Source: Limanda limanda (Eukaryota; Chordata; Actinopteri; Pleuronectiformes; Pleuronectidae). From it: DNA of 64,000 nucleotides. The notes under the pieces were generated by a model. The model was not told where the DNA came from, did no database searches, and saw only the letters and a list, made by a program, of their open reading frames with translations. The translations under genes and the position numbers were made by a program. The stretch spans positions 14,233,358 to 14,297,357 of the forward strand of contig NC_083653.1 in assembly GCF_963576545.1 (NCBI RefSeq), read 5' to 3'. Shown here piece after piece: positions 11,484 to 26,704 of the stretch; the stretch's first letter is position 1; each line of letters opens with the position of its first letter.

Positions 11484-11650
11484 CAGGGCCGGGTCTAGAC
11501 AGGCATGTATGAGGGGGCAGCCACAAATCTTGAGGGGGCATTGTGCTTTATTATATTATTATTATTATAAATTGGGATTTAGTTTGAGGGGGCACAACAT
11601 TTATTTGAGGGGGCCAGGCCCCCTCCTGCCCCTGCCTAGACCCGGCCCTG
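11484..11650. mobile_element. hAT MITE with perfect 8-bp target duplication
   Basis: This 167-bp element begins CAGGGCCGGGTCTAGACAGG and ends with the inverted complement (CCTGCCTAGACCCGGCCCTG), differing at one position. It is flanked on both sides by AATTAAAC (11476-11483 and 11651-11658), an exact 8-bp target-site duplication as made by hAT transposases. Repeated 'gagggggc' blocks and a (TTA)n tract fill the centre. It has no coding capacity. The boundaries are exact. Confidence 0.93.
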
Positions 11651-11658
11651 AATTAAAC

Positions 11659-12400
11659 AAGGCAAATTTTCATTCATTTGAGATTTAAACCCCGACATGA
11701 TTAACACTGGAGTTCAGTTGTCACAAGCTGAAGTACATGTGTCCAAACTATTAGTCACAATCGTCTCATTATTTTTCAAAATCCTGCATCGAATGGATGT
11801 CAGTGTAGTTCGCTGCAGGTCTCTGAAAAGCTCTGTCTGACACACATAAATACACTTGCAAATCATACTTTTCAAGATGCCACTGTGCTGCCAGGGGTAC
11901 ATTTTAATTTGATTTCATCCTCCATCATAAGAGTGTGGATTATACTCATTCTCCTCCTCTCCAATTCTCCCTTTTCCTTTGACTCCTTCTCAAACACACA
12001 CAATTTTAAACTAATTAATGGAGCCCTACATTTATCTAAATTTAATCCTGGATTTTCCGTGTGAATGTGACAGCTGGCAGATAAGTCGGAGAGTACCCAT
12101 GGGTCCAAGTGTGGCACGTCTGACCTTAGAACTCTGTGTGTTGTTCATGCTCTCCTTCCCCCGTTCTACTCCTTCACTTCACACTGGACTCCACTTGTAC
12201 GACGACTACTATATTGCCGATTATACTCCAAGTGACAAAGAGCAGTCCTTTCTTAACTTTCTTCATAACTTTCTGCATAAAAGAAAAGCATTTCCTGAAC
12301 ATTTAAATGAATGAATGAAATAATGGATGAACAAGTGTAGAAAATCGCTAGAAATACAACAAAAGAAAGATTCATTTAAGGCTGTATAAGTGATATTTAA
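11659..12400. other. Unannotated stretch
   Basis: No repeat or exon recognised. Overlapping short ORFs near 12020-12310 show no domain. Confidence 0.4.
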
Positions 12401-13950
12401 TGCCTTTTTAGATGTGACACCAACACCAGCATCTTGAACTAAAATGCTTGATATTTTGCCCACAAACCCCCCCTTCCTTTGTGTTCTCAGCAAGGTGTTG
12501 CTTGTACAGTCTATGGGTGTTCTGCCCAGGCTGCGCTGGATGGGTGAGTGGCACCAGTGCATCGCCCATGTTATCAGGTTAGCCACACTGCCCATGTTAG
12601 CCACGCGTCTCAGGTGCATCTCACACCGTGTGAGCTTCGCTGCTCTTCTAGAGACAAGGTGTCTCACCAGATTTTCACTGTGTGCTTCATGCTCCATTGT
12701 TTGAATAAGGTTTTTATTGTGAATACAGTACTGATAGATGCATGGCTTCATATTGTAGAGTCCTGGCATTTAGTTGAGTACATAGCCCTACTTTTATTTA
12801 AGGATATAACAGTAGACCATGCTCTGTGTGAACAGAGCATGGCCCCTTTACACACCAGAAGGACAACTGAACAAAGTTACTTACTACACTTGTGTACAGG
12901 AGTGTTAATGAAAAGAAACAATTCAGCTAGCTGCTGCTACAATCGACCTGATGCTTATTTGCCGGTAGGTCTTCCTGTCAGTGTCTGAGCCTCATTGTGA
13001 AAAGCCTTATATGATGTGGCTAGCAGCTAGTTAGCCTGGCCAGTATTGTAAACATGGCCATGCAAGTGCTCTGTGTAGTATATGGCTGGTCCTAGTTCAG
13101 TTAATGTACATAATGGAGGGTGTATTGACACTGTTATGGAGGTGATGTCGTTGAGTGTTGTTATCGCTTATCTCCTACTGTCACCGCTAACACAGAATTT
13201 CAATAGAGCTGAATTCCCAATAAATCTGATCTCATTCAATGTCTCTCTGACAGTGGAACACGCTTGAGTTAGTGATTGTAACAGCAGCACATTATGACTA
13301 CATGTTAACCAGCAGTCAAATGCCATTACCAAAATGCAGCCTTGCAAAGCTAAAATTGTGATTTTACAACCATGACATCGCCTGACAAAATCACTTCACA
13401 TAAATTGAGGACGACGGCTGTGCTGTGATTTCTGCTATATTTAGTTGAGGGTGAGATGATCACCCAGGGAGAAAGTTGGAAGCTCATTTATATTGTGTGT
13501 CAACTGCTGCCTGGTCAACTGAATGAGACTAACAGAAAGGTATGCATGCAGAGGGAAAGCCTGAGCACACACTTGCAGAGCAATACCGGTGGCTCTCTTC
13601 TATGGAAAGTGGCTTTGCAACTGCTAGATTTGCTCATTGGTTCTTATTGGAAATAAAATCACTAAAGGGATTTTAAATGTCGGTTTATCTGCCGGTAAAA
13701 TTTCCCCTGATGTGGGTGCAGCTGCTTATGCCAATTCATTTGGAAAGAGCAACGGCCAATGGGGGGAAATCCTCACCACATTCATGTAGTATTTGGCTGA
13801 TTAATTGTGTAACTATATCACAAAGTCTGCTCTCTCTTACTCAGTCATGGACATTGGCCTTTATAGAGCCGATCATGCTGTTGCAGTCCAGCCAAAAATA
13901 ATGCGTAACTGCAGTATTTCTGGGTTAACGGCACCGTGGTGGGCAGGGGA
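12401..13950. other. Possibly repeat-derived region, unclassified
   Basis: The texture, with many CpG-decayed-looking words such as the 'ctagcagctagttagcctgg' and 'atggaggtgatgtcgttgag' blocks, suggests an old transposon, but no terminal repeats, target duplication or protein motif was found. A perfect 10-bp hairpin lies at 12817-12842. Overlapping ORFs of up to 168 codons on opposite strands show no recognisable domain. Confidence 0.25.
12817..12842. repeat. Short perfect hairpin
   Basis: CCATGCTCTG (12817-12826) and CAGAGCATGG (12833-12842) pair perfectly over 10 bp with a 6-nt loop. Confidence 0.8.
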
Positions 13951-16900
13951 CAGGTTTTTACAGTGCTGTGTGCTCTGAAAGACGGCACAGGGTAAAAAAA
14001 GGAAAATTAGTTTGTCCACTTGGGTGTCATGTTTACTTCACTGCTGGGCAGAGCTGGAGCCATCAAGCTCTATAAACATGGGGAAGTCCAGAGGCCTCAG
14101 AGGGAGGACACAGTGCTCGGATAACAATCCACACTGGGAGTTGGCTTTGAAATTAAAGTTTAAATCGTGTTCATAAAAAGAGAAAATTACACTACTCTAT
14201 TTAATAAGAAAACTCCATTCTCAATTTAATAAATTGGAGGGTTTCGCTACAATACCCTTACTTAAGCCGATATAACTATTGGATCAAGGAGAAACTTATA
14301 AAGAAACCTGAGATAGATATTGCTGTATAATGACTAAATTATTGAATTAATCAAGGTGAAGTCTTTCTGTCTGTCCAAAATTTAAATATTAAAATTTTAC
14401 AATTATATAAAAGTAAAGAACTGCAAATCATAATTGAGTTAAAGTTTTGCATCTTTGCTTGGAGTAATTACTGCAAAGATTATTAAGATATATACCCATA
14501 AGGCTGAGATTGACCAATTTGTTTATCAATACACTATTACCTGGAAACAATTTGGAGTCATTTATTGTTTCAGCAATTGTTAAGCTTCAATTGCAATAGT
14601 TCCATTTTTTTGTATTTCAAATTATGATTGTAAACAATTTTAAATTGTTGAAACAAAAAAATACATTTAGACCTTTCTTTGAAAAAACTGAACCTGGGGA
14701 TGAATTATTTTTGCTGTTCAACATTTTATAGACCAAAAAAATTGTATTACATTATTCAATCAAAATATTTGTTAGTTGCTGCTGTAGTTTCCAGTGAATG
14801 TTCCGCTTTGTAGCTTTATTGTATGTTGTTCATTTTCTATTCAGAATCACCCGTTCACATTACAGTTTGCGTCCCCTGATCAGCTCAGTAAACACATTAG
14901 AAAGCCTTTTGTAACATTTAAAATCAGCTTCTTCCACCGCTAGTCACTGCTCTACCGAACTGCGGTTCAGTGTCTTTGCATATCTTTTGAACCATAGAAA
15001 AACTAATTAAATATGTAGTTGAATCTGCATGACATTTTTCATACAAACCCTTTGCAATGTGAGTCCTGCCTTTGCAAGCATCTCTAAATGGACAGTGTTC
15101 CACAAGGCAGGACTGGGCATCCCAGAGGAAATCTAAAGAGATCTAGACAACCCTTCCTTGGCCACTCACTTATTCATGTGGGGATGTGGGAGGAAGACTG
15201 GAAGGATAAACGCTGGCCTGGTAAGCTGAAGGCTATAGGTTCTAATGCAATGCAGGATGAGTGAGCTGAAAGGTTTGCAGGACAGATATCAGATAAGGTC
15301 AGGGAAAAAGGGATTTGCCATCCGTTCCTGTGGATTTGATAAGTAGACCACTGCCTACATGTCGCCCTTAACACTGACACCTCTGGCTTAGTACAAGGAT
15401 ATCAAAGGTCTGATGGGCAGTGAGAATTTTACATTTGTTTTGAATCCGAGTACTAAATCAAAAAAGAAGTATAATTCTTCATGTAAATTACACAGGGTCA
15501 AGTGAGGACTGAAGCCAAGACGATATTTTCCACCGGGGTCGCCACAATCAAATAAAGAAGAAGAAAAATGTGTGGATGCTGAACATGAAAATCAGAACTG
15601 TATGATCAAAGGTCTAACATCCTCACATTTTAAATCCAAGTTACAATTGGACCATTTCCACCAATTTCACAGGCATTCTGGCAGCTGCTTCTGATGTACT
15701 ATAACCTCTAATGATAATTGCAACCCCCATACCGAAGAGGAGGGATTTATTCAAATTAGTCATGTGATTATCCCTAAGATAGCTCCACTAAATATTACTT
15801 ACTGATGTCTAGTTGGTGACAAAATGTCCTCCTCTGCACCGTGACATTGCCAACCCAGGGGAAAGTTAATCTGAATGTTAACTTTGCACAAGGGAGTGAG
15901 ATGCATAAAAATACTGTCAGACGAGTCAGCAAATCTACTCCAACAACACTTGTACTGATGTGTTATTTCTGATTTCTCCCCCAAAATCCACAACATGCCA
16001 AATGTAGTCAGCAGAAAAATCCTGCCTCACACTGAAACAGCGATGAATAGCAGACATGTTACAGCGCTGTTTCAACGTCCTTGTGCATCCGACTGCTGCG
16101 GAGTGCAGGACTGGATAACCGGGGTTAAGGTTTGAATATAGAATAATGAACATAGACAAAAGGAAGATGGATCACATTAATCTGAGCAGCAGAGCCCCCT
16201 CCCCAGCCCTTCGTTTTCACTCGGAATACTGCGGTTGTGTAGCTGACACCGCAGCCTTCCCATTTGATGAGCAATTAGCATACCCTCGCCTGAGTTTGTA
16301 TCGTGATGATCCCTTCATTTCCGTGGTGTAATTATGTGTATAAGACTGCTCATTTGGAAAACATTGAACTCATCAATCTTTTTGCACCCGTTTTATAATT
16401 TGGCCCATTGAGAGAACCCTGGGGGACACCAAAACCGCACTTAATTGTCCTCATTCCCGACAGCTTCTAATTACACTCAGTGCTATATATCTGGTTAGAA
16501 AAAGTTCAAGATCCTCCTTGCTTTTTTAGTTTTTTTCTGTCTCCCAGAACTGTTCTCAATGTGTAGGGCGGAGAGGGACGGGGAGAGAGGGAGAATTTCC
16601 CTCATCACCTTGCCCTCTGGCAGCTGCACCCTTGATAAACAAACACGCGTCGCTGCACATCAGTCAGCCGGGTGGGAGCTGGGGCTTGATTAAAAAGCTC
16701 CCTTCGCTGTATCTCCATGGCCTTGCTCCTGTGAGTGCCCAGATAAATAAATTAATGAATAGCTCTTGTTGAACTAATGGAGGGATGGGATGTTTGTCTT
16801 AACAACTGCTCTACTGTATTGTGGTGGGTTTGTGTGATTGAGTGGCGACGGGAGCACATTGAACAACGCTATAAATCAGTTGAGTCCTGATTAGCAGTTA

Positions 16901-17365
16901 AGCCACTGATTACCAGCAAGAGCACATGTTGTCCTTACCTACTTTCCCCCTGCTGCTTCGCTCTCCCGATTTAGCTGCAGCGCAAGTGTTGCAACGGATC
17001 CAAAAGTCACCACCCACTTTCTTTGTGTAGGAATACAGATGTTACAAACTGGCACAGATGGCGGAGTTGACGTCATTTCTCATTAAACCAAAAGTGGAAG
17101 GTACGGTGTAAGATTTTGTTTACACAAAGTACGTGGGAAGATTGGTTAATGCTCAATGAGCATCTAAGGATGAGACTCTCTCTGTTGAGAGGTAGAAAAC
17201 ATATGAAGAGCCTTTATACATGGCATAAAGGACCATTCACACCAGATAACATTCAGTGACACTGAGTCATCATTTTTCAATCTGAAGAGCAGAATTGAAT
17301 AAAATAAATCGAAAAGAAAATCTAGCAAAAAATCCATTGATCAATAATCAATTGTTTTGATGGTG
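13951..17365. other. Mostly single-copy-looking DNA
   Basis: Nothing recognised at 14160-16460, where 14160-14780 is strongly AT-rich. A candidate conserved segment at 16640-16960 is listed separately. No exon is supported. Confidence 0.4.
16640..16960. promoter_or_regulatory. Candidate conserved non-coding element
   Basis: Non-repetitive segment with several TAAT-core homeodomain-like words, for example 'aaattaatgaatagc' near 16750 and 'ctgattagcagttaag' near 16890. It lies next to E-box-like and TGATTAA words. The texture is like vertebrate developmental enhancers. This is pattern inference only. Confidence 0.28.
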
Positions 17366-17572
17366 GCAGGGGGCTGGAGCTAATCCCAGCTGACAGAGAC
17401 AGGGCACACAAACCTGGACAAAACAGAGCTGAAACACGGAAACACAAACAACTATCCATGCTCACACCTACGGGAAATTTGATAGTCTCCAATTATGCTA
17501 AACTGCATGTTTTATGACAGTGGGAGGACACCAGGAGAAAACCTACGCAGACACGGAGGGACATGCAAACTC
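17366..17572 (+). repeat. Dispersed fish repeat ('cacacctacgg...gtgggagga')
   Basis: Degenerate copy of a repeat common in fish genomes. Recognisable blocks are 'ggctggagctaatcccagct', 'ctcacacctacgggaaattt', 'aactgcatgttttatgac', 'agtgggaggacaccaggaga' and 'acgcagacacggagggacat', in the order seen in intact copies. Its transposon class is not clear to me. Confidence 0.65.
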
Positions 17573-19577
<2,005 letters not shown>

Positions 19578-20452
19578 AAACTCACACACCCTCTCTCATA
19601 TAGCATTGTGTGTGTGTGCAGTGGTTACACTTGCCCAAACACACCAAAAGCAATATTCAGAAAGCTACGTAGATGCAAACAGCTCTTCAGCATTTTAATT
19701 GAATAGCATTCTTTACAGTGAGATACAATCTTTATATAGAGTTTCTTTTTTTATTTATTGTAACTTTCCAAGAGGGTCACACTTGTAGGACAAATGCCTT
19801 GTAATATACGCAAGAATCTAACAAGCGCATGTGTCCATGTGATCACTTAAGCAGCAGACTTTGAAGTTGCTTACAGTGGTATGGATAAAGTGTGAAATAT
19901 GGTGTGACAGCCTAAAGCCTCATCTGAACTGAAGTCGAACCGTAGTGGAGCAACTGTGCAGTTCGTCATCTGCCGCCTGTTTATTCCTCCTCTACAAGTG
20001 GTTTAACTCTGAACAGGATATTGTTTGTCACGCTGAAGTTGCTGTAAGGACACTGCGGATAACTTCCAGGTGTGTGCTGAGCCGTAGGTGGCTACACGCC
20101 GCATCTCCGACTGAAATAAGATGTGGAAATTGTTTTGAGCAAATGCTGAGGAGCGTCCAGCGCCGTTGGATTTATGTTCAGCCGAGGAAAGACTCCACAG
20201 TGCAGACTAAGCAGCAGAGTGAGCCCGAGGGACAAGCAGCTTCATCATTGTATCGATTTCTAGTTGTGCCCAATTGACTAACATAGAGTTTCATGATTGA
20301 TTATTGATATCAGGGTGTGTCATTAACCCAAAGCATTAATGAATCCCTTCTGTGGCTGTGACTCTCCAATAACTCCCTTGTTGAACCAGACACAATGAGA
20401 GAGCAAGGGCAGGCTGCGTGTGTGTGTGGCTCTCTTTCTCTGTGTTTGAGTG

Positions 20453-20472
20453 TCTCTCTCTCTCTCTCTCTC
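20453..20472 (+). repeat. Short (TC)n microsatellite
   Basis: Ten TC units, followed by TG units. Source of low-complexity peptide in the overlapping minus-strand frame. Confidence 0.9.
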
Positions 20473-21190
20473 TGTGTGTGAGTCAAACATGAGCAGAGGC
20501 AGAATCACCTGAATCCTAAATGCATTTGTTGTTGTGGTTGAACACACACAAGCTGAATTCATGGAATATTTAACAATAAAAGAGCTGCGTGTAACGAAGG
20601 GCTTTTCTGCAGAGGGTGCAAAAACAATACTGCAACACAGTCTCTTCTCTCCTGTGAGGAACAAAGCAAAAGGAGGAACTTCCTCAGCATCAACATAATA
20701 ACATAATAACTTTGCTTGAATTCCGGCCACTTTTGCCAGTTGTAAAACTGATTTTACTGTCAATTTTTCTGGCAACTTATGTGCAACAATGGACCACATA
20801 CATGTGAGACGTGAAAACTGTTCCCATTTTCCTCGCCATAGAACGTAAACCTGCTGCTTCCGCCTGCTCCCAGCCAGTTGTGTTGTACTGTGAGTCATTC
20901 ATGCCTCAGGACAGGAGTCCTGTTCTTGCCACTAACCTTGTCTGCCTTCCTGTTTACCTTTACCTCGGCCATGGTTTCATTCAAGTCTCTTCACTGCACC
21001 TATCTGCTTTTGTTTCTGTTCTTTGGTCCTCGTTCCAGTGCTTCATACACCAATCATGACTGTGTTTTTCTGTGTTCTCTTTGTGGGCAGCATCAGTCTG
21101 TGCCTGCACATCTTCAGAGATTTGTCATCTCACACACACTGATTCTCAATCCTTCACACAATTGTCCTAAATTTTAAAATGTTTACAATA

Positions 21191-21234
21191 CTGTGGTGTT
21201 GTGAATAGTCCTGTGGTGATTCACAACACCACAG
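21191..21234. repeat. Perfect 16-bp inverted repeat
   Basis: CTGTGGTGTTGTGAAT (21191-21206) and ATTCACAACACCACAG (21219-21234) are exact complements separated by 12 nt. The loop itself contains CTGTGGTG, a third copy of the arm's first 8 bases. Confidence 0.9.
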
Positions 21235-23439
21235 GATGTACCTGTTTTCTCAGAGCATAAAACTCAGATACTACAATAAATAAAAGAAAAGTTCTCAAAT
21301 GTTGTTTATTGCTTCAGGCTGAATAGATAAAATTATCTTGGTTCATTTATTTGCATTTCCTCTTTCCTTGTTAAATATTAACCAGAAATAATAAAGATTA
21401 TAGTGAATAGTGGTCATCTGTGCGTTAGGCTTCACATTCTTTGGTAAATTGTAAGTTTGTACAAATGAGGTAAAAATTAACAAACCTCTAATTCCTCTCA
21501 GAGCATGTATTTCTCAGAGTGTTGATTCTTTATTCCTGTGCAACTTAACAATACCCGAATATGTTGGTTGCTAACTTCTCACTTTCCGAAAAGTGTACTC
21601 CTGTACAGAACTCTTAACCATTTGTTGAAAAAAGGGAGTGACTAATACACAGGAGCAAAAATCGCAATTTGAAATTTCACATGGTCACATTTGAGGTGCA
21701 TGATGATCATTAGGCTGATTTGGTGCCTTCCTGTCACAGGGACTGTTTTAGTCATTGTAGATTAAAGAAGTTATTTTTCTTCTTTACTGGCTCAGTCTGT
21801 TTCTCTCTACCTGCACTTTTCTCGTGTACACGCTCACTAATGATGCATGCGAAACAATTTATTTAGCTGTTACTTTGTTCCAAAGATGAAGCGGTCGTTA
21901 TCTGAAAATAAGGATGGAGAGGAGGATGTTGGTGGAGAGGGAGAGCCATCGAGAAAACAACTCATGATGAGTGTGGGCTGGCTACACACAGTGACTGAGC
22001 CAGCGACAACGAAAAAGGACTCTTTCAACCACAATGACTAACACAGTATCTGTGGGGGCGATATACAAGGAAAATGCTATGAATGTCTATCATTCAGTAC
22101 AGGTAGCTCTAAACCTGCTCCCTGGTCAAGGTAACCTTAAGACTTGAAGTTTCTCATTGACTTTTGGAAACAATCTGCATAGACTGATGCAGAACTGCTG
22201 AGCCTCTCCTCACTTCTTTTCACTGGTTAGATGAATATACTTGTGCCACAGAGGAGATGAAACTTTAACACTGCCTAAAACATTGCAAAATTGACACTGC
22301 AGTTCACAAACTCACATACTAGATCACGCTGACGAAGAATCGCTTGAATGTGAATCCATTGCTTGTGCCCAGTTTATAGGAATGATATGATACAACCTCT
22401 GGGAAAAAGACTGGTACCCTCTACCTATCATTTATGATAAATGATGCCACACACGATCATGACTCTGTATGTCAGTTAAATTTTTTTCTCTCTAATATGA
22501 TAAGCACAACAGCATGATGCATCACCCATCCAAAGTCATCGGTCTGCTCCTCCATCAGCTGACACCAAGTTCCAAACTGCATCTAAACGCACAACAAACA
22601 CAAAGTTTGGCAAACATTTGTTGATAAAATTAAATTCACAAGTTTATTCCTGTAATTCAACACTAAACCATCTAAGGACTTTATGACCATGTGGCTGAAG
22701 CTAACTAATTAGTCTAAGGCGCAAACAGTCCTTGAGATGAAGAATATTTTCCACTCATGTCTTTTGTGATCTTGACTTGTTTTTCTGCTCCATGACTGAT
22801 GACAAACGTCTCGCTAAAGTTTTTTGTGTATACTTTCCCACAAATGTTATATTTTAATGACTGACTTTATTGTGAATGAGGTAAATTGGCCTGCATGGCA
22901 CAGAACGATGTTAGACATACATGTTTTCCCATAAAATTGTAGTAATCGATAATAAGGTTGGTGCTTTGCATCCTTCAGTATTTCTGTATCTTTCCTTCTA
23001 AAGTTGTTAAATCCTCATGCAGGAGCCTTTAAATGTTGTTCTTATACTAACGTCCTCATAATGGAACTGTCACTTTATCTCGGTCCTTTCAGGGTTTGTT
23101 TTAGTTGACAACGCTCTGGGTGTTAGCTGAGCAATGCAAATTTTCAAATAGCTTAATCGGCATTATGTAACAGAGAAATATTCTGTCCTGCACTACTGCA
23201 TAGAGACTGTTGTTGCCACAGAGGTTTATGAGGAACTGTGTGTCTTATTTGATCCTCAACAGGATTATGTCCCTCACATTTTGAGGTGTAACACCTAATT
23301 AGCAGAGACTTTATACTGTTGAGAGAAGCCTTATGTTGTTGTGTGATTCCAAACGGAAAGGAATATCAATGCTGTGCAATCAGTCCGCTCAAGGATAGCA
23401 AAGCCTTACAAACTCACTGGCAGAATATGCGCAGGCCAC

Positions 23440-23790
23440 AATAATGGCCTTTTTCTCTCCGACATATATTAATATGCCATTGTCATAAAAATTTGATTAT
23501 TGACCTTTTTTTCATTTGATACAAAATCACCACCGTAATGTATCCGTGATTAAATAAAGAAGTCTGTATCCCTGCGCTGACAGTTTCCCTATTAATAAAA
23601 TGTCAAAATCAGGTTATCTAATGCATATTAAAAGTCGGAAGGCTGCATCCTGGCTCGCCGGCTCAACGCTCATCTCAGGTGGTAATTTGCGACCTATTTT
23701 CCATATAAAAGAGACAGAATCTAGTTAATTCATCCAGCTGGAAATCCAGAAGTGTCGGGCTGTGTGATATAGTAATTTGCCACCCTGTTT
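23440..23790. promoter_or_regulatory. Candidate conserved non-coding element
   Basis: Non-repetitive segment with ATTAAT, TGATTAAAT, TTAATTCATCCAGCTGG and AGGTGGTAATTTG words. The juxtaposed homeodomain and E-box (CAGCTG) sites are reminiscent of ancient vertebrate enhancers. No alignment is available, so this is inference only. Confidence 0.3.
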
Positions 23791-23870
23791 AAACCTGGTC
23801 TAGTCTCTAGTTTGTGCTATGGCACGGTTTCTGAGCAATATCTCAATTTCAGCAATAACGTCTCAACATG

Positions 23871-23910
<40 letters not shown>

Positions 23911-23920
23911 CACAAGCACA
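23871..23920 (+). repeat. (CA)n microsatellite
   Basis: CA array with two small interruptions (near 23895 and 23916). Confidence 0.97.
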
Positions 23921-26476
23921 CTCACACTTATTCTCATGTAGCCACTTCCCAAGGGACAGGAAGCGCTGCCAGAAAGAGTGGTGTATGTTTATGTTTGCAC
24001 TTTACCGTCTGTGCAATTGTTCACATAAGGTGAGACTGCACCTTTTTACATCTCCGGGGATTGAATGAGGCATCATTCACAACACACTAAACTTCAACTT
24101 GCCTGCTCTTTTCACACACTTGCACGCGCACACACACGCCTACTCTCTGACATGAAGTTTACAGTTGTATAACGGGATAGGAGAGAGCAAGGTTGGGTTT
24201 TAGAGGCAAGAATAAAGACTTGTGGGTCTGCGATTCATGACACAGAGGTGGTGATGGGCAAATTACAATAGCAGAAAATTGTATAGGATTACAGTATTAG
24301 ATAGACGAAGCATTAAATTAATGCTAGTGGACTGAAATGTTGGGGAAGGGAGCGAGTGATCGGAGGGAGGCTTTGCATGTCTCATTTCTATTCAGCCTCC
24401 ATTACTAAACCACAAGAAGTAATATGAATGTGGAATTACATTAATAGAAAAAGAGAAGTTACTGCAATTGTATTTCACTCCAGAGGGACAATCTGTTACT
24501 CTGTGTGCAAAGCCTGATCGACCCCAAGAATAAACATCTTAGTACAGAGGATATGAATATTTCTGTTAGACCAGCCCAGTGTTGTAGCTTGTTATTACAT
24601 TCATATCAGTGGTCGGTCATGATCGTGATGTAAGCTGTCCAGGTGCACTAGCAGACTCGAGCCTGCAGCCTCATCTGTTCAGATCCACCTCGTGACCGTT
24701 ATGCATGTTATCCCATCTGTCTTTTGTAGCCTATCTCTGCATGACAGCATGCAATGAAACCAAAATTAGCAATGGGGAAAAAAACAAAGGTTTTAAAACC
24801 ATGTAGCGTGTCGTGTTGTGCAGCGAGTTGAGAAACGTGGGTTGCAGTTCACGTCTTCCTCTCCGAAACACATGGAGTCTCTGTAAGCTAGATGGGAGCT
24901 TGTAGCTACCTGATGGTGCTCTTTCACCTGCGTGAGGAAGTGGCAGAACAATTACAATGTGTGTTTGGAAGTTCCTTTTTACAAGTATTAGTATCATTCT
25001 TGGTGTGTGTATGAACAGTTTATAAGTGTGCTGATTGTTTTTAGGCTCCAACTTGTGCACAATAGTAAATTACTAAAGTGCAGCAAAGTTTTCCCTTAAA
25101 TGTAGAATATTTAACTTAAGCCACCAGGGGTCTCTTGATAAAAATATTAGCAAAATACCTAGTTTGAGTATTCGGGAAGCAGCTTGTGATAATGGCAGTC
25201 CTCACCACCCTTGCAAATGAAAATCTACCTGACACGACTCGAGTGCAAATCAGGTTCCCATTATGCAACAAATGGTTATGAATTATTGTGATTCATTCCG
25301 AGTGACCAATACAGACAGCTTGCTGTGTGTTATTCCTTCTTCACACATTGTTTGCTCTGGAAGTTACAATGGAAACAGAGTCCCAGGTTAATTGGATATG
25401 ACCCAATTATGTGATAATGTACACAAGTCAACATAATATATAACATCGGACCAGTTATTTTTATAAAATTTAATGAAGAATTGTTACATATCTAACATTG
25501 CGATATAGGGTGTGTTTTTTGTTTAGATTTTTAAGATTGTTACAATTTTTTTAAGCTGGATTTTTTCTTAAAGTTTATATATAATATCATGTAAGTGTGA
25601 ATGCTTGATCACAGTTAAGTGCAGAACCCCCACACTTGGAAACCGTCAGTAATAGAACAATAGCTTGAGATACAGTGTGTAAAAACATAGCTTGTGTGTA
25701 GTTGCAGAGTAAAATGCTCCAGTGCACACAGCTATGCTGAGGTATGATATATGAGGAGTTTTCATGTGTTGACACAAGTGTTGATACATAAAACTTCAAA
25801 CTGCATTTTAGAAATACTTTGGACACTGACTAAAGCCCCTATAGAATAAGCTGTCAAGACGGATGATGGAGCAGGCTGTATATATACAGTCCAAGCTGAA
25901 AGCATGTGGACAGTTACACATCTTGGGCTTCTTCAGAGTCTGTGCTGCAGAACATTCAATTTGAAATAAGGCAATGAATTCTACATTATGTCCCAAATAT
26001 GTTTTTAATTTGAGAAGGTTTACATCAATATCAAAATATCTATGTGGGGATGTCGCCCAATTAACACATTGAGACCAAATAACAAGGGCTCAGAATTAAC
26101 TAGATAGTTGGATACAAGATATTTATTGAGCAGATGTGTGCTGCTTCAAGTTCTGTTGAGGTGGTGTCCTCTCTCGATATGAGGAGTGAAGAAGTGACCT
26201 TGCAAATGAAGAGTAGAATAATGAAGTAGTATGTTTGCCAAAATCCACAGGAAAGCTAGAACATTTTCCTGTTTGACAGAGGAGCAAATCTTTATGACCA
26301 GAACCTAATGTCTTGTTAAGAAAAAACTTGATGACAGCTCCCTTGTCAACAATAATGAGCGGTCTCCATGACCATAGCGGCAGAGAATTCATCACAAACA
26401 CCTGGTTAACCTCAAAAACAGGGAGGCCAGGCTGCAGAAACCTGGAGCATGAAGCATAAATCAACCTGCCCAACAT
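23921..26476. other. Mostly single-copy-looking DNA
   Basis: No exon or named repeat recognised. A segment at 24240-24490 has dense ATTA/TAAT words ('gcattaaattaatgctag', 'ggaattacattaatag') and is another weak enhancer-like candidate. 26100-26476 may belong to the Tc1-like relic that follows. Confidence 0.35.
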
Positions 26477-26704
26477 GTGATTGAAAGAGAAAAATGCGGA
26501 GGAATAAAAGTGAACAGTTCAGAACCAGTTCACACAACCTCTTCAGTCAAACATGGCAGTGGTGCTGTTGTCTTGGTGATGGAAAAAACAGGATCAATGC
26601 AGAGGAATCCAGCAGCATTCTGCCAGATTCTGTTAAATGCATCAAAACCCATTAGACAACGTAAAACCATTAAGCAGGAAAACAATCTACATTTTCACTT
26701 GGTG
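26477..26704 (+). pseudogene. Weak Tc1-like transposase relic
   Basis: An open stretch contains VHTTSSVKHGSGAVVLVM, resembling the conserved Tc1 block VKHGGGSVMVW that follows the second catalytic Asp region. The next residues do not clearly continue the family pattern and no catalytic DD(34)E residues or terminal repeats can be identified. It may be a decayed Tc1 copy or chance similarity. It is the least certain of three Tc1 calls in the window. Confidence 0.35.

Noticed and set aside
12263..12988. Overlapping frames of 168, 86 and 146 codons
   Set aside because: They occupy opposite strands and overlapping frames with no recognisable motif; at most part of an old repeat.
20323..20898. 191-codon minus-strand frame
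   Set aside because: Longest frame in the window, but no domain was recognised and part is encoded by a TC/TG microsatellite. A single long frame in 64 kb is expected by chance.
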